A stretch of DNA of 64,000 bases, taken from contig CAVUMI010000006.1 of the NCBI GenBank assembly GCA_963742585.1, positions 744,001 to 808,000 of the forward strand. The letters run 5' to 3'. Made by a program: the position numbers and the translations under genes. The notes beneath the pieces are model-generated. The model searched no databases. It was not told the DNA's origin and saw nothing but the letters and a program-made list of their open reading frames with translations. Shown here piece after piece: positions 48,854 through 56,443 of this stretch (its first letter is position 1; every line of letters starts with the position of its first letter). The stretch is from JACDEA01 sp963742585. Lineage in GTDB: Bacteria > Actinomycetota > Acidimicrobiia > Acidimicrobiales > JACDEA01.

Positions 48854-49573
48854 ATGCCCACAGGGAAAAAGCAGTCCGACGCCAGGGCCAAGTACGACCG
48901 AGAGACGCTGTATCACCCGGTCAAGGCCATTGAGCTCACCAAGGATTTGTCGACCGCCACGTTCGACGAGAGCGTCGAGCTGGCTGTCCGTCTCGGGGTT
49001 GACCCCCGCAAGGCCGACCAAATCGTCCGTGGCACGGTGAGCCTGCCCGGCGGCACCGGTCAGAACGTGCGCGTCGCTGTGTTCGCCGACGGCCCCGCCG
49101 CCGCCGAGGCCCGCGAGGCGGGTGCCGACGTTGTGGGCGCCGACGACCTGGTCGAGCGCGTGCAGGGCGGGTTCCTCGACTTCGACGTGGCCATCGCCAC
49201 GCCCGACCTGATGGGTCAGGTCGGCAAGGTGGCCCGGATCCTCGGGCCGCGCAAACTCATGCCCAACCCCAAGACCGGCACGGTCACGACCGAGGTCGGC
49301 AAGGCGGTGAACGAGTTCAAGGGCGGCCGGGTCGAGTACCGCACCGACAAGGTGGGCAACATCCACGTCCCGATCGGGAAGGTCAGTTTCGACCGCAAAG
49401 CACTGGTCGAGAACTTCCGGGCCGTGGTCGATGAACTCCAGCGGGCCAAGCCGGCGTCATCGAAGGGCCGCTATATCCGCTCGATCACCGTTTCCTCGAC
49501 AATGGGGCCTGGCGTGAAGGTCGATCCGAACCAGCTCAAGGTCACCGAAGAGGACCTCGCCGCGGCCGTGTAA
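48854..49573 (+). CDS. rplA: 50S ribosomal protein L1
   Basis: 239 residues from ATG 48854, chosen over GTG 48848 because GGAG at 48842-48845 is 8 bp away. Features: KAIELTKDLSTATFDESVEL, GTVSLPGGTGQNVRVAVFAD, ILGPRKLMPNPKTGTVT and the C-terminal SSTMGPGVKVDPNQL. L1 stalk protein; it represses its own operon by binding mRNA in many bacteria. Confidence 0.96.
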   Translation: MPTGKKQSDARAKYDRETLYHPVKAIELTKDLSTATFDESVELAVRLGVDPRKADQIVRGTVSLPGGTGQNVRVAVFADGPAAAEAREAGADVVGADDLVERVQGGFLDFDVAIATPDLMGQVGKVARILGPRKLMPNPKTGTVTTEVGKAVNEFKGGRVEYRTDKVGNIHVPIGKVSFDRKALVENFRAVVDELQRAKPASSKGRYIRSITVSSTMGPGVKVDPNQLKVTEEDLAAAV

Positions 49574-49671
49574 GGTCGTACGTTCGCAACTGCATCACTC
49601 ACCACAGACCTCCGGTGTCGCACTAGCGCGTAATGGACGGCTCGCCGCCCGCCTGAGCAGGAGAGAACCGC
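49574..49671 (+). promoter_or_regulatory. leader region of rplJL (candidate L10-binding leader)
   Basis: 98 bp between rplA and rplJ without a coding frame. It contains GGACGGCTCGCCGCCCGCC, which can form a GC hairpin, and a good GAGAGAA before the ATG. In many bacteria this place holds the L10(L12)4-binding autoregulatory leader; I did not verify the kink-turn, so this rests on position. Confidence 0.35.
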
Positions 49672-50406
49672 ATGGAAAATCCGAGGCCTGAGAAGGTCGC
49701 TGTCGTCGCCGAGGTGCGTGAGCGCCTCACTGCTGCGAACGCCACCATCCTCACCGAGTACCGCGGCCTGAGCGTCAAGGACCTGGCCACGCTGCGCCGT
49801 TCGCTGCGCGAGGCCGGCGGCGAGTACAAGATCTACAAGAACACGTTGGTGCGCTTCGCCGTGCAGGAGCTCGGTCTCACCGATCTCGAGGCGCTGCTCA
49901 CCGGCCCGACCGCGATCACCTTCGTCGAGACCGACGCCGCGGCCGTGGCCAAGGCGCTGCGCGACTTTGGTCGCACCAACCCCAACCTGGTCATCAAGGG
50001 CGGGCTGCTGGGCGGCAACGTCCTCACGCCCGCCGACGCCACCGCGCTGGCCGAGCTCCCCTCCCGCGACGTCCTCCTCGCCCGCATTGCCGGTGGCCTC
50101 GCCGCCCCGATGCAGAAGTTCGCCGGCCTCCTCCAGGCCCTCCCCCGCAACTTCGCCTACGGGTTGAAGGCACTCATCGATGACCGGGGCGGAGCCCCGG
50201 TCATCGAAGAGGCGGCGGAGCCGGAGCCGGAAGAGGCGGCGGAGCCGGAGGCATCCGCCGCCGAACCCGAAGTGTCGGTGGATTTGTCTACGGAAACCAC
50301 CGACACCACCGACACAAGCGAAGAGACCACCGAGCCGATCGCGGCCGAAACCGAGTCGACCGAACCAGTCGAAGAAACAGAAGGAGTTCCCGAAAATGGC
50401 AACTAA
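49672..50406 (+). CDS. rplJ: 50S ribosomal protein L10 with long acidic tail
   Basis: 244 residues; the family core is ~175. Core motifs: EKVAVVAEVRERLTAANATI, TEYRGLSVKDLATLRRSLRE, YKIYKNTLVRFAV and the C-terminal L12-binding helix (FAGLLQALPRNFAYGLKALI). After ~170 comes a low-complexity tail (EEAAEPEPEEAAEPEASAAE, then SVDLSTETTDTTDTSEETTE). The DNA of the tail holds a 14-bp hairpin, a 21-base direct repeat and a copy of the palindromic element. The last 11 bases overlap rplL, whose ribosome binding site lies in the tail codons, so the pair is translationally coupled. Confidence 0.93.
   Translation: MENPRPEKVAVVAEVRERLTAANATILTEYRGLSVKDLATLRRSLREAGGEYKIYKNTLVRFAVQELGLTDLEALLTGPTAITFVETDAAAVAKALRDFGRTNPNLVIKGGLLGGNVLTPADATALAELPSRDVLLARIAGGLAAPMQKFAGLLQALPRNFAYGLKALIDDRGGAPVIEEAAEPEPEEAAEPEASAAEPEVSVDLSTETTDTTDTSEETTEPIAAETESTEPVEETEGVPENGN
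50177..50207 (+). repeat. 14-bp perfect hairpin inside rplJ
   Basis: Arms 50177-50190 and 50194-50207 are perfect reverse complements (core GATGACCGGGGC) around a 3-base GGA loop. It lies at the junction of the conserved L10 core and its tail. Strong enough to slow ribosomes or act as a processing site. Confidence 0.65.
50272..50315. repeat. palindromic repeat element copy 3, inside rplJ
   Basis: GTGTCGGTGG at 50272-50281 and two copies of CACCGACA downstream (ending 50305 and 50314). Bases 50273-50295 are identical to 2917-2939. Read in frame it gives VSVDLSTETTDTTDT of the L10 tail. Confidence 0.65.
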
Positions 50407-50782
50407 GGAAGAGATCCTCGACGCCATCTCAAGCATGACCGTCCTCGAGCTCTCCGAGCTGCTGAAGGACTTCGAGGAGAAGTTCGGCGTCACCGCGGCC
50501 GCGCCCGCAGCTGTGGCTGCGGCTCCCGCTGCCGGCGGTGGCGGCGGCGGTGCCGAAGCCGAAGAGGAGAAGGACGAGTTCGACGTCATCCTCACCGGCG
50601 CCGGCGACAAGAAGATCCAGGTCATCAAGGAGGTCCGTTCGCTCACGAGCCTCGGGCTGAAGGAAGCCAAGGATCTCGTCGACTCCGCACCGAAGCCGGT
50701 TCTCGAGAAGGTCAGCAAGGACGACGCCGCCAAGGCCAAGGCCGCCCTCGAAGAGGCCGGCGCCACCGTCGAAGTCAAGTGA
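50396..50782 (+). CDS. rplL: 50S ribosomal protein L7/L12
   Basis: 128 residues from ATG 50396, inside the end of rplJ. N-terminal dimer domain (MATKEEILDAISSMTVLELS), an Ala/Gly hinge (AAAPAAGGGGGGAEAEEEKD) and the factor-binding domain (EFDVILTGAGDKKIQVIKEV, LGLKEAKDLVDSAPK, AKAALEEAGATVEVK) are complete. AAGGAG is 8 bp upstream. Stalk protein that recruits translation GTPases. Confidence 0.97.
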   Translation: MATKEEILDAISSMTVLELSELLKDFEEKFGVTAAAPAAVAAAPAAGGGGGGAEAEEEKDEFDVILTGAGDKKIQVIKEVRSLTSLGLKEAKDLVDSAPKPVLEKVSKDDAAKAKAALEEAGATVEVK

Positions 50783-50789
50783 CCCGCTG

Positions 50790-50808
50790 AGCGCGGCGTC
50801 GCTGCGCT
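50790..50808 (+). terminator. hairpin after rplL
   Basis: AGCGCGGC and GCTGCGCT pair over 8 bp (one G-U) around a GTC loop, 7 bp after the rplL stop. Plausible end of the rplJL transcript; no U-tract. Confidence 0.4.
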
Positions 50809-50819
50809 GAACTGAGGGG

Positions 50820-51107
50820 ATGAAGCGACTCATGATCCCCGCAGTTGGCATGGCACTCGCGCTCAGCGCGTGCAATACCGGGCTCAGCAAGGTCACCGAA
50901 CGGTTCAAGGACGTGCCACGCGGCGCAACCAACCGCGAGAAGGCCGACATCATCCTGATGCCCGACGGCTTCTCGAACGTGGCGTCGAAGTGCGACGGCC
51001 CGAACCGCGTGTACGTAGTGTTCAAGTCCAACGCCGCGTATGGAGCGCTCTCGGTCGCGCCGAACGATCCGCGGCTGTCGAGGAGCGAGCTAGCCCTCGT
51101 CGAGTAG
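50820..51107 (+). CDS. small lipoprotein of unknown function
   Basis: 95 residues. MKRLMIPAVGMALALSACNT is a lipoprotein signal with the lipobox LSAC. The mature part (KVTERFKDVPRGATNREKAD, ILMPDGFSNVASKCDGPNRV, YVVFKSNAAYGALSV) has one more Cys and no recognised family. GAGGGG lies before the ATG. Its end overlaps the convergent regulator gene by 18 bp. It occupies the slot where many bacteria have rpoB. Confidence 0.7.
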   Translation: MKRLMIPAVGMALALSACNTGLSKVTERFKDVPRGATNREKADIILMPDGFSNVASKCDGPNRVYVVFKSNAAYGALSVAPNDPRLSRSELALVE

Positions 51108-54100
51108 GTGCTGGCGCGCCGCGTAGGCGGCGGCCTCGGCCCGGTTCGCGCACCCGGTCTTCTGCAGGATGGCCCGGACGTGGTTGGCGGCCGTGTTGGC
51201 GCTGATGTTCAGGCGCTCGCCGATCTCCCGGTTCGAGCACCCTTTGGCGATGCAGCGCAGGACCTCGACCTCGCGCTCGGACAGCCCGTCGGGGTAGTCA
51301 GGCACGGCGGCGAGGGCAGGCCGTCGCGGAAGCTCACGGCATAGCTCAGCGAGCCGGGCCATCCCGAGCCGCTCGGCTGTCTCAAGCGCACGGTCGGCCA
51401 GCGCGCTCGCCCCGGCTACGTTGCCGCGCCGTACCAGGTGTTGAGCCCAATCGTGTTGCACATGGGCGAGCCACACCGGCGAGTTGCTGCGCTCAGCCAT
51501 GGCCACCCCAGCCTGAAAGTGCGCATCGGCGTCATCGTCGCGGCCGAGAATGCTCGCCAGCCCACCCAGGACCCGGTCGCCGGATCCGAGGCACACGGTC
51601 ATGGCGACCATGAGGTTGAGGTCACGGAACTGGATGAGGTCTCGGTAAAGAAGCTCAGCTCGGCGGCTGTCCTCCAGGGCGATGCAGACGTCGGCGAGGA
51701 ACGAGCCGGTGGCCGCCCACAGTGAATCCCGTGCGACCGACGCGAAGTCGTCCATCGCCAGCTTCTCGAACTCGGCCCGCGCGTCCTCGAGGCGGCCGAC
51801 CTCGGCGTAGAGCACCGCCAGGCCCGGTCGCCATACACCGGCGCCGGATTGCCGGGCGGCGAGTTCGAGGATCGGCGCCGTCTCGTTCAAGCGTCCCTGC
51901 TCGCGTCGGATGGCGAACATGTGCATCCCGTACATGCCTTGCGCGGCGGGATGATTGGGCGCGACGTTGAATGACTGCTCGGCTGCCTTCTCGGCGGCGT
52001 CGAAGTCGCCCCTGGCCAACGCGAGGATCAGCTTGAAGCAGTACTCCTCGATGTATCCCGTCTTCAGGCCGACGCGCTCGCAGAGGGCCATGTGGCGGGC
52101 GAGTACCGGTGGCATCTCGTCGAGGCGCCCCAATGCGACGAGTGCGCGCATGTAGGTCGTCGTGGCGTAGGCAAGGCTCCAGAGGTCACCCGTGCGTTGG
52201 GCAGACGCGTCGACTTGCGCGGCCCACTCGAACAGCCGGTGTGGGTCTTGCTCGGTGATCAGTGCTGCTTGGAGTGACCGGGTGATCGTCGCCTCATCGT
52301 GCGGTCGCGCCAGCTGAAGGGCGCGGTCGCGGGCGGCGTGTGACTCGTCGAGCCGCCCGCTATGCATGAGGACAATTGCCAGCCCGCTCTCGAGACGGGC
52401 TCGCAGTGCGCTGCCGTCGTCGCCAACGAGGCGGATGGCCTCGGAGATCATGGCCACGCCGGGCTCGCCGGGCAGACCAGGCACGTGGAGCGCGTCGCCG
52501 AATGCCACAGCCGCCTCGCCGGCCAGACGGGGAAGCCCATGTTCGCGGGCGATGTGGAACGCTTCCTCAGCGTTGCCCGCGGCGTCCTCGAACCGGTCCA
52601 GGCTGAGCCCGGAGCCGCTCATGGCGATGAGCACCTCGGCGCGAGCCACGCTACCCCTGGGTGTCAGTTCGAGGGCCCGGCGCAGGTGATCGAGGGCGTC
52701 CTCGTAGGCGAGCGACGAGATGGCCTGGTCGGCGGCGCGCCGGCAGTAATAGACGGCCTTGGGTGCCACACCGAGGCCTGCAGCTGCGGTGTAGTGGCGC
52801 GCCAGCTCGGCGAGTGCCGGGCGCGGGTCGCCCTCGTGGATCGCCTCCAACGCCTCAGCCACCCGCAGGTGCAGTTGCGCACGAGCCGCTGCCGGCACAC
52901 CCGCCTCCACGGTGTCTCGGACCAGCGCGTGCGTGAACTGATAGGCCAGCATCGGCCGGTCAACCGCTTCGAGAAGGCCCGCGGTGGCCAGGGCGTCGAG
53001 GCCCGCCGTTACGTCGGTCCGGGGAATGTCGGCGGCTGCGTGAAGAGTGCGCAGCTCGACGCGCTGGCCGGCGACGGCGACAAGCTCGGCCAGGCGTCGC
53101 ACTGAGAACGGCAGTCGGGCCAGCCGTTCGGCTACGACCTCCCGGATGCTGTCGGGCACGCTCGTGGTGGTGACCGCACCGGCGACGACCCACCGGCCGC
53201 CTCGCTGGGCCACCACGCCGGTGGCCAACAAGTGGTGCCACATCTCGCCCACGAAGAACGCGTTGCCGAGCGTTCGGGCGGTCACCTCCGACACAAGCTC
53301 GCGGAGCGGGGCGTCGAGGTCCTGACCGGTGGTCCGGCTGACGAGGGTGGCGACGTCGGTCGCGTCGAGGCCCTGGAGCCGAACACGGGTAACGCAGTCG
53401 ACGCGACGGAGGTCGGCGAGGGAGGACGCGAGCGTTTCGTTCTTGTCCTCGCCCACGTCGCGGAACGTGCCGACGAGCAGTGCGCGTGCTTGGGTGTTGC
53501 TCCGGGCCAAGTGAGCAAGCAACGCCCAGGTCTGGGCGCTGCCCCAGTGCAGGTCGTCGAGCATCACGACCACCGGCCACCGCCGGCTCGCCTCGGCGAA
53601 TAGCGCGTCGACCGCCGAGAAGAGGCGGTACCGCTCGCTGTCGGCGTCGACCAGGAACGGCGTCGCGGGAGTCCGGCGCTCGAGCGACGGTAGTAGTGGA
53701 GCAAGCACCGCGAGGTCGGTTGCGATGTCGGGCTCGAGATCCTCGGGACTCAGCGTTCGGAACAGGTGGTCGAGGGCCTGCACCCATGGCTGATAGGGCA
53801 CGACGAGCTCGGCGTCGCAGCCGCCGAAGAGCACCGCAGCCCCTTGGGCGTGACAGTCGCGGGCGAACTCGGCCGCCAGGCGCGTCTTGCCCCCACCCGC
53901 TTCACCGCCGATCAGCACCACGCGCCGGGAACCCGCCTTCACTGCTTCCCAGGCGTCGCCGAGCGTCCGCCACTCCGCCTCCCGGCTGACGAAGGGGAAA
54001 GCGGTCGGTGTCCCAAGCATGGCCGGTAATGGCACCGACTCGATCACGTCCTCGCCGTCGACCGGCGCCCATTCCACCGCGTAGGACTCGACCGGCTCGG

Positions 54101-54561
54101 GCAGACCCTTTAGCTCGAGGGGCCCGACCGGCGCGAAGGTCGCCCCTGAGCGCTCGCCAGCGAGCAGCCGCACGATCTGGCTGATGAGGATCTGGCCGGC
54201 CTCGGCCCGGCCCTGGAGTCGGGACGCCGTCACCACAGGAAGGCCGAAGCAATCGCCGCCTTCCCAGCTGACGTCCCCGGACGCGATCCCGACCCGTAGG
54301 CGGACCCCGTCGTCCCGACGCTCGACCGCCCGCTGCATGTCAACCGCGGCATTGACTGCTTCTGAGGCGGACTCGAACGCCGCCATGACGCCGTCACCGG
54401 CGGTCTTGAGGACGCGACCGCTGCGGCGCTGGACGATCGCACGTCAGCCGCCGCTCCAGGTCGAGGAACAACTTGTCGGCTGCTGCCTCGCCGATCTGGG
54501 CCCGCAACTGCGTCGATTCCTCGACGTCGGTGAACAGAATCGTGGCGGTGGATGTCGCCAT
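51090..54561 (-). CDS. cyclase-domain / AAA ATPase / LuxR-type regulator (one frameshift)
   Basis: ~1,156 residues. From ATG 54561 a class III cyclase domain begins (TATILFTDVEESTQLRAQIG); a base is gained or lost near 54446, and the next frame gives AIVQRRSGRVLKTAGDGVMA. The two metal Asp (FTDVEES, AGDGVM) and the purine Lys are kept, but the usual NxxxR is TASR (VVTASRL), so catalysis is doubtful. Next a STAND/AAA module with Walker A GGEAGGGKTRLA and VVVMLDDLHWGS, long TPR-like helical repeats, and a C-terminal LuxR HTH (LSEREVEVLRCIAKGCSNRE). Two palindromes sit at its start. Confidence 0.88.
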
Positions 54562-54577
54562 AGTCAGATCTGACTAT
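54560..54577. promoter_or_regulatory. operator-like palindrome 1 (core CAGATCTG)
   Basis: ATAGTCAGATCTGACTAT is a perfect 18-bp palindrome overlapping the start codon of the regulator gene (54559-54561). It shares the core CAGRTCTG with the site at 54617. Confidence 0.55.
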
Positions 54578-54616
54578 CGCGCTTCGTCAGCCCGTGGCGC
54601 CTGTCACAGGCACAAA

Positions 54617-54630
54617 GACCAGGTCTGGTC
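54617..54630. promoter_or_regulatory. operator-like palindrome 2 (core CAGGTCTG)
   Basis: GACCAGGTCTGGTC has 6-bp perfect arms around GT. It lies 50 bp from site 1, centre to centre about 55 bp, in the divergent intergenic region. Confidence 0.5.
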
Positions 54631-54690
54631 ATGACGACATCGGGCGATCGGCGTACGCTGGCCTTCGTCACGCAGTTGGGAGGGGCAGAC

Positions 54691-54942
54691 ATGCCGCTGT
54701 ATGTGATCGAGCGCAACTTCGCCGAGGAACTGGAGACGGACGACGAGGCTGCGGCGGCCGGCATCAAGGCCGTCAACGACGACGTCGGCGTGCGGTGGGT
54801 GTACTCGTTCCTCTCGGCTGACAAGAAGAAGACGTACTGCCTGTACGAGGCGCCGAATCCCGAATCGATCCGCGAAGCGGCCAGGCGAAACGGCATTCCG
54901 GCCGACGTGATCATCGAAGTCGAACAAGTAGGGCCCGCGTAA
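54691..54942 (+). CDS. DUF4242 (SCO4226-type nickel-binding) protein
   Basis: 83 residues from ATG 54691, chosen because GGGAGGGG lies 6-13 bp upstream; an ATG at 54631 is in frame but unsupported. Sequence MPLYVIERNFAEELETDDEA, VRWVYSFLSADKKKTYCLYE and IREAARRNGIPADVIIEVEQ matches the small ferredoxin-like fold of DUF4242. The Streptomyces homologue SCO4226 binds nickel; here the metal is an inference. It is divergent from the large regulator and may be its target. Confidence 0.82.
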   Translation: MPLYVIERNFAEELETDDEAAAAGIKAVNDDVGVRWVYSFLSADKKKTYCLYEAPNPESIREAARRNGIPADVIIEVEQVGPA

Positions 54943-54990
54943 CGCGCGGCATACCGGACCAGACGACTCACTCCCGAGGAGGCACCAGCA

Positions 54991-56172
54991 ATGGCCAAAC
55001 CTGTTCAGCGCGCCCTGTTGACCGACGAGATGCTCGCCGGGTTCGACGAGAGGGCCCCGATCTACGACCGTGACAACACCTTCTTCAAGGAGGACTTCGA
55101 CGAGCTGGTCGAGAGCGGCTACACCAAGCTCGCCATCCCAGTGGAGTACGGCGGCTCCGGCCTGAGTTTCCGCGAGTACTCGCAGCTGGCCACGCAGTTG
55201 GCGTATGTCGCGCCGGCCACGGCGCTGGCGCTCAACATGCACGTTTACTGGACGGGCGTCGCCGCCGACCAACTGAAGGCGGGCGACGACTCGTGGGTGT
55301 GGCTGCTGGAGAAGGCCGCCGCTGGCGACATCTTCTGCGCCCTCCATGGCGAGGCCGGCAACGACTTCCCCGGCGTGTTCTCCACCACGCAGGCGACCCG
55401 CGTCGACGGTGGGTGGGAGCTCACCGGGCACAAGATCTTCGGCACGCTGTCGCCGGTGTGGACCTACGGCGGGTTCCACGCGCAGGACAACTCCGACCCC
55501 GACAACCCGCAGATCGTGCATGGGTTCATCCCGAGGAACACGCCCGGTCTCGAGGTCGTCGACACCTGGGACACCCTCGGCATGCGGGCGACGCAGAGCC
55601 AGGACACGCTGCTCGACAAGGCGTTCTGCCCCGATGAGCTGATCGTGTCGGTTGGCCCGGCCGGTCTCGCCGGCGGGCCCGCCTTCCTCGGCTCGCTGTT
55701 CGCGTGGGGTCTGATGGGCATGTCGAGCGTGTACTACGGCCTGGCCAAGCGGGCCTTCGACATCACCGTCGCCCGCGTCCCGCAGAAGTCGTCGGTCGCG
55801 AATATGCAGCACTCGATGGCCTACCACCCGGAGGTCCAGCACCACGTCGCCGATATGCGCCTGTCCCTCGACATCTGTGAGGCGTTGCTCCGAGCGAACG
55901 GCGAGGACTGGGCCAACGGTGTCCCGCACGAGGACTGGCCGATCCGCCTGGTCGGGACCCGCTTCCACGTGGTCAACCACGCCTACGACGTGGTGGAGAA
56001 GGCCCTCGACCTTTCAGGTGGCGCGGCGGCGTTCAAGCGCAACCGGCTCGAGCAGATCTTCCGGGACATGCGCATGGGCAAGTTCCACCCTGGCAACACG
56101 TTCCTCGCCCACGAGCTGATCGGCAAGCTCTGCCTCGGCGTCAACCCCGACGACAAGCAACGCTGGGGCTAA
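54991..56172 (+). CDS. acyl-CoA dehydrogenase family flavoprotein
   Basis: 393 residues. N-terminal helical domain with KLAIPVEYGGSGLSFREYSQ, middle beta domain with GELT-type HKIFGTLSPVWTYGGFHAQD and GMRATQSQDTLLDKAFCPDE, and a C-terminal four-helix bundle (YYGLAKRAFDITVARVPQKS, DLSGGAAAFKRNRLEQIFRD). It binds FAD. The Glu base typical of fatty acyl-CoA dehydrogenases is not evident, and the short LGMRATQS segment resembles DszC/monooxygenase-like branches, so the reaction is open. AGGAGG lies before the ATG. A terminator-like palindrome follows. Confidence 0.88.
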   Translation: MAKPVQRALLTDEMLAGFDERAPIYDRDNTFFKEDFDELVESGYTKLAIPVEYGGSGLSFREYSQLATQLAYVAPATALALNMHVYWTGVAADQLKAGDDSWVWLLEKAAAGDIFCALHGEAGNDFPGVFSTTQATRVDGGWELTGHKIFGTLSPVWTYGGFHAQDNSDPDNPQIVHGFIPRNTPGLEVVDTWDTLGMRATQSQDTLLDKAFCPDELIVSVGPAGLAGGPAFLGSLFAWGLMGMSSVYYGLAKRAFDITVARVPQKSSVANMQHSMAYHPEVQHHVADMRLSLDICEALLRANGEDWANGVPHEDWPIRLVGTRFHVVNHAYDVVEKALDLSGGAAAFKRNRLEQIFRDMRMGKFHPGNTFLAHELIGKLCLGVNPDDKQRWG

Positions 56173-56190
56173 ACCCCTGGTCAAAGCCAT

Positions 56191-56235
56191 GTGTCGGTGT
56201 CGAATCGTGGTTTTCCCACGATTCGACACCGACAC
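56191..56235. repeat. palindromic repeat element copy 4 / terminator hairpin
   Basis: Perfect 20-bp arms (56191-56210, 56216-56235) around TTTTC, 18 bp after the stop at 56172. The first 17 bases of each arm equal those at 40964. It isolates rpoB from the genes upstream. Confidence 0.7.
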
Positions 56236-56273
56236 TTGCGTTTGGGTGCGCGGGCGGGCCCAGCGCGAAATGC

Positions 56274-56302
56274 TTGACCCCAGCGGCGGTTCCCTTTACC
56301 CT
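56274..56302 (+). promoter_or_regulatory. rpoB promoter P1
   Basis: TTGACC (56274-56279), a 17-base spacer and TACCCT (56297-56302) form a near-consensus housekeeping promoter directly after the palindromic terminator. Confidence 0.6.
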
Positions 56303-56329
56303 CCTCGCAACCGCTCCGCGGGTCGGGGC

Positions 56330-56358
56330 TTGCTTAGGTCCGCGCGCAGGCGTACACT
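56330..56358 (+). promoter_or_regulatory. rpoB promoter P2
   Basis: TTGCTT (56330-56335), a 17-base spacer and TACACT (56353-56358). A start near 56365 would give a leader of about 80 bases. Confidence 0.5.
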
Positions 56359-56443
56359 TTGTGTCTGCCGTGCCCGCCCGCTTCGCGTCCTTAGAACTTC
56401 ATCCTCTCTACTGACGCGCGCCTGTCCTCCTGAGGAGTAGGTC

